The translations under genes and the position numbers were made by a program. DNA of 64,000 bases, from positions 186,001 through 250,000 of the forward strand of contig BNBX01000009.1 of NCBI GenBank assembly GCA_014656175.1, in the 5' to 3' direction. The DNA is from Streptomyces werraensis. GTDB taxonomy: Bacteria > Actinomycetota > Actinomycetes > Streptomycetales > Streptomycetaceae. The notes beneath the pieces are model-generated. The model searched no databases. It worked only from the letters and a program-made list of their open reading frames with translations, and was not told the origin of the DNA. Positions within the stretch are counted from its first letter, which is position 1, and every line of letters begins with the position of its first letter. Shown here piece after piece: positions 15,433 to 24,610 of this stretch.

Positions 15433-16107
15433 ATGACCCGCCCCGCCCTCCGCGTGGACGCTGTGCTCATTCAGGCCATCATCGCCGGGGCACTGTCCTT
15501 CGCTCACCTGCACGACCTTGCCGCCGCCGCTGGGCAGGACGGCTGGAAGGCGTGGGCCTATCCGGTCTCCGTTGATCTGCTGCTGGTCGCTGCCTGGCGT
15601 CGGCTGCGTACCGACGGGCCGTCCCGGCTGGCCTGGTGCTGGTTCCTCATCGCCCTGGTCGCCTCGCTCGGCGCCAACGTCGCCACAGCCGGACTCCTCG
15701 ACCTCGACGACGTCCCGGCCTGGCTGCGCATCCTCGTTGCCGCCTGGCCCGCCCTGGCCTTCATGGGCGGCACCCTCCTCGCCCACTCGTCCGCGGGCCA
15801 CACCTCGGCTTCGCCGGACGCTGCTCCGGTGCCGGACCCCGTGCCCGAGGTGGAACCCGAACCGGCCGCCGCTGAGCCGGCCCCGGAACCGGTGGCGGCC
15901 GTCGACGACACCCCCGCCCTCCCCGCCGCCGACCCGGACCCGGCACCGCCGGCCGTTCCGGTCCCGGCCGCGCTGGTCGACCACGCCCGCAAGGTCGCCG
16001 CCGACCACGAGCAACGGACCGGTGCCCGGATCGACACCGACACCCTGCGCGCACGCCTCGGCGTCCCGCCGCACCTGGCCGACGCCATCGCCGCCCAGCT
16101 CACCTGA
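15433..16107 (+). CDS. DUF2637 membrane protein, plasmid spread protein (SpdA/SpdB-like)
   Basis: A 224-residue protein. The N-terminal ~115 residues hold about four membrane segments (AIIAGALSFAHLHDLAA, AYPVSVDLLLVAAW, LAWCWFLIALVASLGANVA, ILVAAWPALAFMGGTLLA), the DUF2637 pattern of spread proteins. A long Pro/Glu/Ala linker follows, then a cytoplasmic C-terminal patch (RIDTDTLRARLGVPPHLADA) resembling a helix-turn-helix. Spd proteins help the element move across septa within the recipient mycelium. ATG follows AGGAGGAG. It is part of the transfer operon, 81 bases after traSA. Confidence 0.85.
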   Translation: MTRPALRVDAVLIQAIIAGALSFAHLHDLAAAAGQDGWKAWAYPVSVDLLLVAAWRRLRTDGPSRLAWCWFLIALVASLGANVATAGLLDLDDVPAWLRILVAAWPALAFMGGTLLAHSSAGHTSASPDAAPVPDPVPEVEPEPAAAEPAPEPVAAVDDTPALPAADPDPAPPAVPVPAALVDHARKVAADHEQRTGARIDTDTLRARLGVPPHLADAIAAQLT

Positions 16108-16125
16108 CCCGAAGGGAGACACGCC

Positions 16126-16320
16126 GTGCTAGTCGACCCGACCGTCCTGACCGCCGCCGACCACCTCGAAGCCGCCCGCGAGATGGCCGCTGCCAACCGG
16201 CCTTTCCTCGCTCACCTGCTCGCCGAGGAGGCCGCCCGCCTCACCGCCGACCCGGCCACCGCCGCCGCGGTCCGCGCGACCTTCCCCGACCCGGCCTCGA
16301 CCCGAACGGAGACCGACTGA
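16126..16320 (+). CDS. small hypothetical AICE protein
   Basis: A 64-residue, Ala-rich, mostly helical soluble protein (DHLEAAREMAAANRPFLAHL, EEAARLTADPATAAAVRATF). GTG start after GAAGGGAG. The stop is followed one base later by the next ATG. I recognise it only as one of the short conserved genes between spd genes of pSAM2-like elements. Function unknown. Confidence 0.7.
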   Translation: MLVDPTVLTAADHLEAAREMAAANRPFLAHLLAEEAARLTADPATAAAVRATFPDPASTRTETD

Positions 16321-16321
16321 C

Positions 16322-16513
16322 ATGCCCGCCCGCGACTTCTTCCACTCCGTGATGCGGATCGGCCCGGTGCAGATCGGCACCCACCGCGACCGCACCGGCA
16401 CCACCAAGCACGCCGCCGTGTGCGGCAACGACGGCTGCGGCTGGTCCGCCGACTACTCCAGCCAGTCCGCCGCCCAGCTCGCCGCCCGCACCCACCGCTG
16501 CCGCGTCCGCTAG
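16322..16513 (+). CDS. small mobile-element transfer protein
   Basis: A 63-residue protein of the type usually annotated mobile element transfer protein in Streptomyces AICEs. It has a Cys pair and His (AVCGNDGCGW, then THRCRVR) that could bind zinc. The sequence FHSVMRIGPVQIGTHRDRTG is typical of the family. It starts one base after the previous stop and lies in the spd cluster, so a role in intramycelial spread is likely but unproven. Confidence 0.75.
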   Translation: MPARDFFHSVMRIGPVQIGTHRDRTGTTKHAAVCGNDGCGWSADYSSQSAAQLAARTHRCRVR

Positions 16514-16525
16514 GAGGCCACCGCC

Positions 16526-16681
16526 ATGGACGTCCCGCTCTGGCTTGCCCTGATCGTCGTCGGCTACCTCGGCGTCAAGCTCATCCGCCCGCCCGTGTGG
16601 CTCATCGCCGTGCTACTCCTCGGCGGCTTCCTCCTCGCCGACAGCGTGCTTGCCCCCGTCGTCGACGCCTTCGTCAAGTAG
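16526..16681 (+). CDS. 51-residue membrane protein of the spd cluster
   Basis: A short gene with a strong ribosome site (AGGAGG eight bases before ATG 16526). The protein has two hydrophobic stretches, PLWLALIVVGYLGVKLI and VWLIAVLLLGGFLLADSVL, separated by RPPV, and ends DAFVK. It is therefore a small two-pass or hairpin membrane protein. Small membrane proteins of this kind are part of Spd complexes in pSAM2-like elements. It is flanked by short gaps on both sides (12 and 23 bases). Confidence 0.75.
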   Translation: MDVPLWLALIVVGYLGVKLIRPPVWLIAVLLLGGFLLADSVLAPVVDAFVK

Positions 16682-16704
16682 CCCGACCTGGAAGGAGTTC
16701 ATCG

Positions 16705-17022
16705 ATGCTTCGCCCGAAGATTCCGACCAATCCCACACCCACCGGCCATGTCACCTCGCCCGTCGTGGTGGAGCCGACCGCCGTCGTGCCGACCGCGCAG
16801 GTTCCGCCTCCCGCTCCGGTCGCCTCGGCGCCGACCCGGCCCACGGTGCAGCTCACCCCCGGCACCGCCCTCGCCCTCGTCGGCGGCGGCACGGCCGTCG
16901 TCCTGGTCGTCGGCGCCGTCCTGGTCTCCCTGCTCCTGGCGGTCGCCATCACGGGTGCCTCGGTCGCCGTCTGCGCCTTGGTGATCCGCTCGCTCGTCCA
17001 AGCCGACGCCAAGCGTCGCTGA
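16705..17022 (+). CDS. spdD: SpdD-like spread protein
   Basis: A 105-residue protein. The first ~50 residues are Pro/Thr/Val-rich (PTNPTPTGHVTSPVV, VPPPAPVASAPTRP). Two hydrophobic segments follow (TALALVGGGTAVVLVVGAVL and LLLAVAITGASVAVCALVI), then a short basic tail (QADAKRR). This is the usual shape of SpdD proteins in Streptomyces AICEs. ATG 16705 follows GAAGGAG; a longer open frame upstream is a shadow of neighbouring genes. An inverted repeat follows before repSA. Confidence 0.8.
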   Translation: MLRPKIPTNPTPTGHVTSPVVVEPTAVVPTAQVPPPAPVASAPTRPTVQLTPGTALALVGGGTAVVLVVGAVLVSLLLAVAITGASVAVCALVIRSLVQADAKRR

Positions 17023-17028
17023 CCGGCC

Positions 17029-17068
17029 CCCGGGCGGCCTCGATACCGCCAAGCATCCGCCGCCCGGG
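17029..17068. repeat. inverted repeat between spdD and repSA
   Basis: Perfect 10-bp arms, CCCGGGCGGC (17029-17038) and GCCGCCCGGG (17059-17068), 43 bases before the repSA start. It could end the transfer operon, attenuate repSA, or take part in the replication origin. Confidence 0.6.
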
Positions 17069-17111
17069 AGCCGTCCCTGTCCGATCTCGCAACCGGAAGG
17101 AAGCACCCAGC

Positions 17112-18505
<1,394 letters not shown>

Positions 18506-18509
<4 letters not shown>

Positions 18510-18721
18510 CCGTGGACCGCCTCCTCACCGTAGACCAGGTCGCCGAGCGCCTCGGTACGGGCGTCCGCTTCCCCCGGCGCCTCATCGAGGAACGCCGCAT
18601 CACCTTCGTGAAGGTCGGCCGGCATGTCCGCATCCCCGAGAGCGCCGTAGAGGCGTACGTGGACGCCAACACCGTGGTGCCGATCGTCCTGCGTCCCGCC
18701 GGCCTTCGGAGGGCTGCCTGA
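18506..18721 (+). CDS. xis: excisionase (Xis), helix-turn-helix
   Basis: A 71-residue MerR-like DNA-binding protein (LLTVDQVAERLGTG, RFPRRLIEERRI, VGRHVRIPESAVEAYV) of the usual AICE excisionase form. It directs the integrase toward excision. Possible starts are GTG 18503, 18506 and 18512. 18506 overlaps the repSA stop as GTGA; 18512 has the best spacing from AAGGAG. The stop overlaps the int ATG (TGATG). Confidence 0.92.
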
Positions 18722-19899
18722 TGGCCGGGAAGCGTAAGTCCCGACGGGACTTCGGCCGTGTTCGCAAGCTGCCTTCCGGCCGGTTCCAAGTTCGCTATCC
18801 GGGGCCTGATGGCGTGCTCCGCCCTGCGGATCGCACCTTCGCCACCTCGACGGATGCCGACCGCTGGCTCATGCGGAAGCGCATCGAGATCGAAGAGGGG
18901 CGCTGGCTCGACCCGGCCGAGGGGCAGACGACCGTGCGAGACTGGTCGGCTCGCTGGCTCGCTGCCGTCTCACCGCAGCTCAAGCACAAGACACAGGCGT
19001 CGTACCGGTCCCTGATCAACTCGCTGATCAATCCGGCGCTCGGTGACCGTGAGCTGTCCAGCCTCCGGCCTATCACCATCGCTGAGTGGGTTGGCGGGAT
19101 GAGGTCCAAAGGGCTCAGCGCATCGCGGATCAGGCAGGCGTACCGGGTCCTGTCGCAGATCATGCGGTCGGCCGTCGACAACGACATGATCCCGCAGACG
19201 CCCTGCCGGGGCGTGAAGCTGCCCCGGATGCCGCAGACCGAACCGCACATCCTCACCCCGCTCGAAGCCTCGCGGATCGTCCGGGGCGCGGCCAAGCCGC
19301 ATGACCTGCTCATCGCCCTACTCGCGTACGCGGGCCTGCGGGTCGGTGAGGCGTTCGCCCTCCGGCGGGCGGACATCGACGTCTCCGGCGGCTTCGTCCT
19401 GGTCGACGAGAACCTTGCCGAAGCCAACGGCACCTTGGTCTTCGACACCCCCAAGTCACATCAGAAGCGGCTGCTCCGGGTCGGCCCGGCGCTGGCGAAA
19501 CGGCTCGGCCGGCACCTGGAGACGCTGCCCGGTGGGGAGGACGCGCTCCTGTTCACCACACCCGGTGGCAAGCCGCTGCGCTACAACCAGTGGCGTAAGG
19601 CGTACTTCGACCCGGCGGTGTCGGCGGCCCGACTGACCGACGTCACTCCGCACGACCTTCGTGCCTCGCACGGCACGTGGGTCGCCGACCGGTACGGCGT
19701 AATGACCGCCGCTCATCGGCTCGGCCACTCGAACGCGAGCGTGACCACCCGGCACTATGCCCGTCCCGTCGCCGGTCGTGATGACCAGGTGGCCGAAGCG
19801 GCCGACTCCTGGCTCAGCGGGCACGAGCACGCCCCTGGGGCACGTAGCGGGCACGGCAACGATGACGACGGCGCCGCCGGGGTGCTCGCACCCGTCTGA
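18721..19899 (+). CDS. int: tyrosine site-specific integrase of the AICE
   Basis: A 392-residue tyrosine recombinase. The N-terminal arm-binding region carries KLPSGRFQVRYPGPDG, followed by a SAM-like core-binding domain (~75-170). The catalytic domain shows Arg in YAGLRVGEAFAL (~206), HDLRASHG (~311), HRLGHSN (~332) and the nucleophile Tyr in TRHYARP (~345). It recombines attP with the tRNA-Ser(UGA) attB. The gene ends 37 bases before attR, the usual int-att layout, and is translationally coupled to xis. The acidic Gly/His-rich tail looks dispensable. Confidence 0.96.
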   Translation: MAGKRKSRRDFGRVRKLPSGRFQVRYPGPDGVLRPADRTFATSTDADRWLMRKRIEIEEGRWLDPAEGQTTVRDWSARWLAAVSPQLKHKTQASYRSLINSLINPALGDRELSSLRPITIAEWVGGMRSKGLSASRIRQAYRVLSQIMRSAVDNDMIPQTPCRGVKLPRMPQTEPHILTPLEASRIVRGAAKPHDLLIALLAYAGLRVGEAFALRRADIDVSGGFVLVDENLAEANGTLVFDTPKSHQKRLLRVGPALAKRLGRHLETLPGGEDALLFTTPGGKPLRYNQWRKAYFDPAVSAARLTDVTPHDLRASHGTWVADRYGVMTAAHRLGHSNASVTTRHYARPVAGRDDQVAEAADSWLSGHEHAPGARSGHGNDDDGAAGVLAPV

Positions 19900-19936
19900 C
19901 CTGCTGGGGAGCGGTCGGCCCGCTCGATCGCCGAAA

Positions 19937-19996
19937 GGTCTTGAAAACCGTCGTGGCAGCGATGTCACCGTGGGTTCAAATCCCACCGCCTCCGCG
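19937..19996 (+). repeat. attR, right 60-bp attachment repeat
   Basis: Identical to 5592-5651. It is a displaced 3' fragment of tRNA-Ser(UGA) without its 5' part, marking the right end of the element. Confidence 0.95.
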
Positions 19997-20007
19997 TAGT
20001 GAGCAGT

Positions 20008-20050
20008 GAGAGCGGCCCCTGACCCGGGTTCCAGGTCAGGGGCCGCTCTC
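20008..20050 (+). terminator. original chromosomal terminator of tRNA-Ser(UGA), beyond attR
   Basis: A perfect 17-bp stem, GAGAGCGGCCCCTGACC (20008-20024) and GGTCAGGGGCCGCTCTC (20034-20050). Before integration it would have followed the tRNA gene; now it follows int. Confidence 0.85.
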
Positions 20051-20130
20051 ATGTGTCGGTGCCGATGAGAACGGCGCACCTGAGTACCTGAACCCATGTG
20101 CGGAGCCCGGTGCGGCACCACACTGAGCGC

Positions 20131-20460
20131 ATGAGCTCAGGAGAGACGCCACCGGCAGACGAGCCCTCCACCGGCCCGCAGATCGGCGTCAGCGTGGCGC
20201 TGCTTCTTGTCGACCTCATGCTCATCGCCGGGTCGGTGTACTGCGTGGGGACAGCGGGATGGGCCGGCAGCTACGGAAGCGACAGCGCCGCAGCGTCGGG
20301 TGCGTCGGAGGTGGCGGCGCAGGCGATGTGGCTGCTGGGCGGCAGCGCGGTCCTGACGGGCGGCGGCCTCCTCGCCCTGGGATGGCGCATCCCCGGCATC
20401 GTGCAGCTGGTTGTCCTCGGCGTAGGGGCGGCGCTGGTCTCCGCCATGGGGACCGGCTGA
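20131..20460 (+). CDS. small membrane protein
   Basis: A 109-residue protein with a short polar N terminus and three hydrophobic stretches (GVSVALLLVDLMLIAGSVYC, MWLLGGSAVLTGGGLLAL, GIVQLVVLGVGAALVSAMG). Good Streptomyces codon use. It is the first chromosomal gene after the AICE. It may belong to the DUF6234 group, but I am unsure. Start ATG 20131 chosen at the beginning of the polar region; an upstream in-frame start at 20098 is possible. It converges with the YunG-DinB operon. Confidence 0.75.
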   Translation: MSSGETPPADEPSTGPQIGVSVALLLVDLMLIAGSVYCVGTAGWAGSYGSDSAAASGASEVAAQAMWLLGGSAVLTGGGLLALGWRIPGIVQLVVLGVGAALVSAMGTG

Positions 20461-20618
20461 CAGCTCCAGCGGTCGGCCTGCGTTGCCGGTCGTCGTCAGG
20501 TCCGATCCGGCCGCTTCCTGCGGGACGTCCGGGGTTTCCATCAGGTCAGCCTCGTGGCGCGCCCTCGCCGCATCCCGGTCGGCGTGCCGTCCCTCGTTGG
20601 TCCATGGCCACTCCTCCT

Positions 20619-21065
20619 TCAGTCCCCCGGCGGAGGCTGGACGCCGCCCGTCGGCGGAAGCGGGCCCAAGTACCCCGTCAGGCGCCTGCGGAGGAGCTCG
20701 TACTCGGGGTGGCGGCGGGGCAGCGGGCCCGGAGGGCGTATCACCGTGCGGGGTGGGGAGAGGGTCTCGCCCGCGCGGAACTGGTCCCGTGTCAGGTCGA
20801 GTTCGATGCCGTTGGGGAGACGGTTCCACCAGTGGTAGCCGTGCGGGGAGCCGTCCCGGCGTACGTCCGCGACCAGGAGGTCGCCGCCGAACAGGTCGTT
20901 GACGACCAGGGTCGTGATGTCGCAGTGGCCCACGGACGGGTTGTCAGGGCGCCAGTCGGGCAGGTCGTCGGGTGAGCAGGTGTCGGCGGCCCAGCAGGAG
21001 CGGAACGCCCTGTCGAGGTCGAGCAGGGACCACGGCGGCCGGATGGCGGGGGCGTCGCCGTTCAT
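20619..21065 (-). CDS. YunG family protein
   Basis: A 148-residue cytoplasmic protein with the YunG signature: an N-terminal helix around FRSCWAADTCSP, the stretch NPSVGHCDITTLVVNDLFGG and GYHWWNRLPNGIELDLTRDQF. The conserved Cys and His recall a transglutaminase-like or papain-like pocket, but no activity is established. Its ATG overlaps the stop of the DinB gene by four bases (ATGA), so it is the last gene of a coupled leftward operon running from about 22026. Confidence 0.85.
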   Translation of the reverse strand: MNGDAPAIRPPWSLLDLDRAFRSCWAADTCSPDDLPDWRPDNPSVGHCDITTLVVNDLFGGDLLVADVRRDGSPHGYHWWNRLPNGIELDLTRDQFRAGETLSPPRTVIRPPGPLPRRHPEYELLRRRLTGYLGPLPPTGGVQPPPGD

Positions 21066-21598
21066 GACGCCGCCCGCAGCAGGCGGAGCTGGCCGATCTC
21101 CGTCGCGTTCTTCATCAGCTCCGCGTTGACCCAGGCCAGCATGTGCGCCGTCGTGCGGGACGGGTCGTCCGGCCAGGGGAAGGGCGCCGGGGCGTCGAGG
21201 CCGGCGTCCGTGAGGGTGTCGAGGTGGGCGAGCCACTCCGCGCGCAGGGAGCGGAGCCAGGCGATCGTGGGTTCACCCGCGCCGGGCCACACGATCTCGG
21301 TGCGCTCACGCGGGCGCTCCCCGCGCGCGTGGTCCAGCGTCACGCTCCACCACCAGCCGATGTGCCAGCTCACCCAGGCGACGGTGGGCACCGGTACGGG
21401 GTCGGGCTCGGTGTCCGCCCAGTCGGGGACCCAGACGCCCTCGGGCGACCGGCGGACCGTCCAGCAGAGCGGGGCGGGCTCCCAGAGGAAGTCCTCCGGC
21501 TCCAGGCGCTCCAGGTGGTACTCGAACAGGGACCAGGTCAGGTCGAACTGCCAGCGGAGCAGGCCGGCCCGGGCGGTGGAAGGGGCGGGTACGGTCAC
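21062..21598 (-). CDS. DinB family protein
   Basis: A 178-residue predicted four-helix bundle of the DinB/YfiT superfamily, whose members bind a metal and often act as thiol S-transferases in mycothiol-using bacteria. The helices can be followed: LRWQFDLTWSLFEYHLERL, WHIGWWWSVTLDHARGE, LRSLRAEWLAHLDTLTDAG and HMLAWVNAELMKNATEIGQL, with candidate metal-ligand His in helices two and four. GTG 21598 overlaps the upstream gene's stop by three bases, so translation is coupled. Confidence 0.88.
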   Translation of the reverse strand: MTVPAPSTARAGLLRWQFDLTWSLFEYHLERLEPEDFLWEPAPLCWTVRRSPEGVWVPDWADTEPDPVPVPTVAWVSWHIGWWWSVTLDHARGERPRERTEIVWPGAGEPTIAWLRSLRAEWLAHLDTLTDAGLDAPAPFPWPDDPSRTTAHMLAWVNAELMKNATEIGQLRLLRAAS

Positions 21599-22026
21599 AG
21601 TTCCTCGTCGGTGGCGAGCTGCTCCCAGTCCATGTCCAGCAAGGCCGTCTCCGCGTCACACCCCGAGGGGATGCGCGGCGTCGGCTGGAACCAGACCACG
21701 GTGAGGCGGGAGCGGTACAGGGCACGGTCATGTCCGGGGTCGAGCGCCTCGGAGCGGAAGCTGCTGACGCAGGTCACGGCGGGCAGCACCTCCACCGGGC
21801 CGAAGCCGCCCGCGAACTGGTCGGGGTACTCGCGCGGCGGCGGGATCAGATGCACCGGGACGCCCGGGTGGACGTGTTCGGCGGACCGGAGCAGCCCGGC
21901 GATCGCGAGGTCGTTCAGCAGCTTGCACGGGTATCCCTCGAGCACGTCTCCGTACGTCGCCGACAGGCGCAGCTCGGTCAGGTCCACGGAGCGGCCCGAG
22001 GCGAGGAGGACGCGGGAGAGTGCCAT
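21595..22026 (-). CDS. hypothetical protein, first gene of the YunG-DinB operon
   Basis: A 143-residue protein with no recognised domain. It starts MALSRVLLASGRSVDLTELRL, has YGDVLEGYPCKLLNDLAIAG and HLIPPPREYPD in the middle, and an acidic C terminus (MDWEQLATDEEL). ATG 22026 is taken because the conserved-looking part begins there; an earlier in-frame start at 22053 would add nine residues. It is coupled to the DinB gene through overlapping stop and start. Confidence 0.75.
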   Translation of the reverse strand: MALSRVLLASGRSVDLTELRLSATYGDVLEGYPCKLLNDLAIAGLLRSAEHVHPGVPVHLIPPPREYPDQFAGGFGPVEVLPAVTCVSSFRSEALDPGHDRALYRSRLTVVWFQPTPRIPSGCDAETALLDMDWEQLATDEEL

Positions 22027-22116
22027 GGTCGGCACTTTAAGGCGCTGGTGCATGCGGGTCTTTCGAATTTCGGGCGCGTGCGCGGGAGGGCGTGGGGGGA
22101 GGAGGAACGGCAGGCC

Positions 22117-22977
22117 TCAGCGGCCGGTCCTGCGCGCGGCCGACGCGATCGTCGCGCGCGCCTCGCGTTCGGACAGGCCCGTGGCGCGGGCCGCGTCGAC
22201 CAGCGGCTCCACCAGTTCGGGGCCGATGCCGTCCTCGTAGGCGCGGCAGGCCGCCCAGAACAGACGGGTGTTGCGCAGGCCCTCGTGCGCCGCGAGGACG
22301 AACTGGACGAGGCCCTGCCCGTGGTCACCGGCCGACGGGGGCGTCGGGTGGTGGGCGCGGGGCGGCGGCAGGAGCAGGCGCAGCAGGGCGGGAGGACAGG
22401 GCGCGGGCGCCAGGCCGGCGGTGCCGGGCGCGGCCCGGTACGTGCCGTGTTCCGTACGGGAGCCGGGGCCGACGAGGTAGCCGCCGGCGCCGCGGATGTC
22501 GATGCCGGGGGCGAGGCGGCCGGCGGAGTTGGGGACGACGACGTCGGGCGGGCCGCAGAGCCAGAGGTGGCGGCCGCCGCTCGGGGTGAGGACGACCACC
22601 GTGGGCGGGACGGTGAAGCCGTGCCGGGAGGCGAGCGCGCGCAGGGCGGCGCCGGGGTCGGTGCCGTTCTTCGTGTCGAGGTCCACGCCGACGAGGTGGT
22701 GCGGGGGCAGGCCGCAGGCGATGCCGTAGCCGGTCGCGCGGGGCGCGGCGGCGAACAGGGCGCGGATGCGCGCCGGGTCGGTGGTGGCGTCGTACACGCC
22801 GTGGCCGAAGCGGCCGCACTCGCCGTGGCAGGGCGGGTGGGACGGGTCGTCGCGGTGCGGGGAGCGCAGGGCCGGAAGCTTGGTGCGGGACAGCGGGATG
22901 ACGGCCAGTCCGCGTTCGGCGGCTGACAGGGCGTGTGCGAGGGCCAGCGTCTTGGCCTGCCGGTCGGTGGTGGCCAT
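22117..22977 (-). CDS. bifunctional DNA primase/polymerase-like protein (archaeo-eukaryotic primase fold)
   Basis: A 286-residue protein with the prim-pol N-terminal domain common on actinobacterial plasmids and chromosomes. Visible are an N-terminal helix region (LALAHALSAAERGLAVIPLS), a Cys/His patch (HPPCHGECGRFGHG), the metal-binding VGVDLDTKNG, TPSGGRHLWLCGPP with the conserved His, and the C-terminal ATGLSEREARATIASAARR. No helicase domain is attached. It may act in repair synthesis. A near-consensus SOS box lies 11-26 bases upstream of ATG 22977. An in-frame GTG at 22995 is an alternative start. Confidence 0.85.
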   Translation of the reverse strand: MATTDRQAKTLALAHALSAAERGLAVIPLSRTKLPALRSPHRDDPSHPPCHGECGRFGHGVYDATTDPARIRALFAAAPRATGYGIACGLPPHHLVGVDLDTKNGTDPGAALRALASRHGFTVPPTVVVLTPSGGRHLWLCGPPDVVVPNSAGRLAPGIDIRGAGGYLVGPGSRTEHGTYRAAPGTAGLAPAPCPPALLRLLLPPPRAHHPTPPSAGDHGQGLVQFVLAAHEGLRNTRLFWAACRAYEDGIGPELVEPLVDAARATGLSEREARATIASAARRTGR

Positions 22978-22987
22978 ACCCCTATGT

Positions 22988-23003
22988 TCGTACACATGTT
23001 CGA
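22988..23003 (-). promoter_or_regulatory. near-consensus LexA (SOS) box at the prim-pol promoter
   Basis: On the minus strand it reads TCGAACATGTGTACGA. Actinobacterial LexA sites follow CGAACRNRYGTTYG, so this has one mismatch (A for T). It lies directly upstream of the prim-pol start. Confidence 0.6.
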
Positions 23004-23347
23004 AGAAGGGAAGGGGGCAAGGGGTGGCACCCAGGGGGTGCGGGATCCGGCCGGGCCGGCGCCGAAACGCTTCCTCCCTTGGGGCGCCGGGGTCGTCGCC
23101 ACTTCGGGTCGAACAGACCTCGAATCAGGGTCGACTCGGGGTTTATCGGCGGCTTCTCACGCTTGCGTGCGAATCACGGCTTCCGAGGTGGTTCCGCGGC
23201 GTCCGGTGGGCAATCCTGATCTTGCGACGTCGTGCACAGCACCAGGGCGGGGGGCCAACTTCCCTGGTGGAAGCCGTAATTCACAGCCGCAGTTCACGCA
23301 TGGACGGCCTTGACCCGGTGCGTCCTTGGTTCTGGAGGGAACACAAC

Positions 23348-23638
23348 ATGGCAAGCATCCGTACCGCCCGTGTCGTCGCCGCCGCCGCCGCGCTCCCGCT
23401 CGTGGCCGCACTGTTCGCGGGGGTCGCGACGGCGGACAACGGCGTCGGCGCCCTCGGTACCGGAGTCGGCGGGGACAACTTCGGGAACTCCGCCACCACA
23501 CAGCAGCAGGCCGTAGGGGCCGGCGCCGAGAACGAGAGCAATACCGCCCAGGTCAACGGCTCCGCGTTCACCAGCGTCAACCAGGGCGAGGACAACGTGG
23601 CCATCAGCTTCGCCCCCTTCTGGTGGCCGGCGCTCTGA
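23348..23638 (+). CDS. small secreted protein, Asn/Gly/Thr/Gln-rich
   Basis: A 96-residue exported protein. The Sec signal peptide is clear (IRTARVVAAAAALPLVAALF, cleavage near GVATADN), and ATG 23348 has GGAGGG upstream. The mature ~65 residues are low in charge and rich in Gly, Asn, Gln, Ser and Thr (GVGGDNFGNSATTQQQAVGAG, NTAQVNGSAFTSVNQGEDN), ending in the aromatic FAPFWWPAL. This recalls amyloid-like or chaplin-like surface proteins but lacks the chaplin motif and cysteines. An ECF sigma gene follows downstream; whether they are linked is unknown. Confidence 0.8.
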   Translation: MASIRTARVVAAAAALPLVAALFAGVATADNGVGALGTGVGGDNFGNSATTQQQAVGAGAENESNTAQVNGSAFTSVNQGEDNVAISFAPFWWPAL

Positions 23639-23905
23639 CCGCGTAGACAGGGGGGAGAGCCAGGGGGAGAAGGGGGTGCGGGACAGGGGGGAGGACGTCG
23701 GTCGCGGCGGCGCTTCGGCGCCGCCGCGCCGGGCGGCCGGTCCTCAAGGCGGCGCGCCGTGCGTCAGGGGGGACCCGCAGGACCCCTCATCCGCTCGTCC
23801 ACCTCTGGGAGGTGGGGCGGGCCCCACCCCTACAACCTGAGGGGGATCCGGCTTCGGGACCTGCGGGCGATCCGCCGGGCGGGCCCTGCTCCTAGCGTGG
23901 ACGAC

Positions 23906-24466
23906 ATGACCACACCCGTCTGCACCAGCGCTTCGAACGCCGCCGCCCCGGCGACGCAGACCCTCCCGTACGCGTCGTTCTCGTCGTACATGAGGGCCCG
24001 CCAGCCGGTGCTCCTGAGGACCGCCCGGTCGCTGACCGGAAACCCCAGCGACGCGGAGGACCTGCTGCAGACCGCCCTCGCCAAGACGTACGTCGCCTGG
24101 GAGCGGATAGAGGACCACCGGGCGCTGGACGGTTACGTCCGCCGGGCGCTGGTGAACACGCGCACCTCGCAGTGGCGCAAGCGCAAGGTCGACGAGTTCG
24201 CCTGCGACGAGCTGCCCGAGCCGGACCCGCTGCCGGCCGGCGACGACCCCGCCGAGCAGCAGGCCCTGCGGGACGCGATGTGGCGGGCGGTCATGCGGCT
24301 GCCGGCACGCCAGCGGGCGATGGTCGTGCTGCGGTACTACGAGGACCTCAGCGAGGCCCAGACGGCAGAGGTGCTCGGCGTCTCGGTCGGGACGGTGAAG
24401 TCGGCCGTGTCGCGGGCGCTCGGCAAGCTCCGTGAGGACGCCGAGCTGGGACTTGTTCGGAGTTGA
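23906..24466 (+). CDS. SigE-family (ECF-like) RNA polymerase sigma factor
   Basis: A 186-residue sigma factor. Region 2 is visible as FSSYMRARQPVLLRTARSL and NPSDAEDLLQTALAKTYVAW (~26-72), and region 4 as LPARQRAMVVLRYYEDLSEA and EVLGVSVGTVKSAVSRAL (~130-180). It belongs to the short SigE family common in Streptomyces rather than the envelope-stress SigE itself. No anti-sigma gene is adjacent. ATG 23906 is taken; upstream sequence is not protein-like and the ribosome site is weak. Confidence 0.92.
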   Translation: MTTPVCTSASNAAAPATQTLPYASFSSYMRARQPVLLRTARSLTGNPSDAEDLLQTALAKTYVAWERIEDHRALDGYVRRALVNTRTSQWRKRKVDEFACDELPEPDPLPAGDDPAEQQALRDAMWRAVMRLPARQRAMVVLRYYEDLSEAQTAEVLGVSVGTVKSAVSRALGKLREDAELGLVRS

Positions 24467-24536
24467 GGGGGTATGAGCGGATCCTGAAGGGGGCTGTCGT
24501 CCGTCGGAGCGTGATCGATCATCCGCTCCCCTAGTG

Positions 24537-24554
24537 ACATACCGCGCGGTATGT
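24537..24554. promoter_or_regulatory. 18-bp perfect palindrome upstream of the acyl-CoA ligase
   Basis: ACATACCGCGCGGTATGT lies 56 bases before the fadD start. Such palindromes are typical TetR-family operators at fatty-acid genes. No TetR gene is adjacent, so the regulator would act from elsewhere. Confidence 0.65.
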
Positions 24555-24610
24555 GCGCAGAATCAGCGCACACCGTACCGACGCCAGGCAATGTCGCCCA
24601 GGAGGACGCC

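Noticed and set aside
20100..22977. Genes 20131-22977 as part of the mobile element
   Set aside because: They lie outside attR and have ordinary Streptomyces codon use; the prim-pol and YunG/DinB genes are treated as chromosomal.
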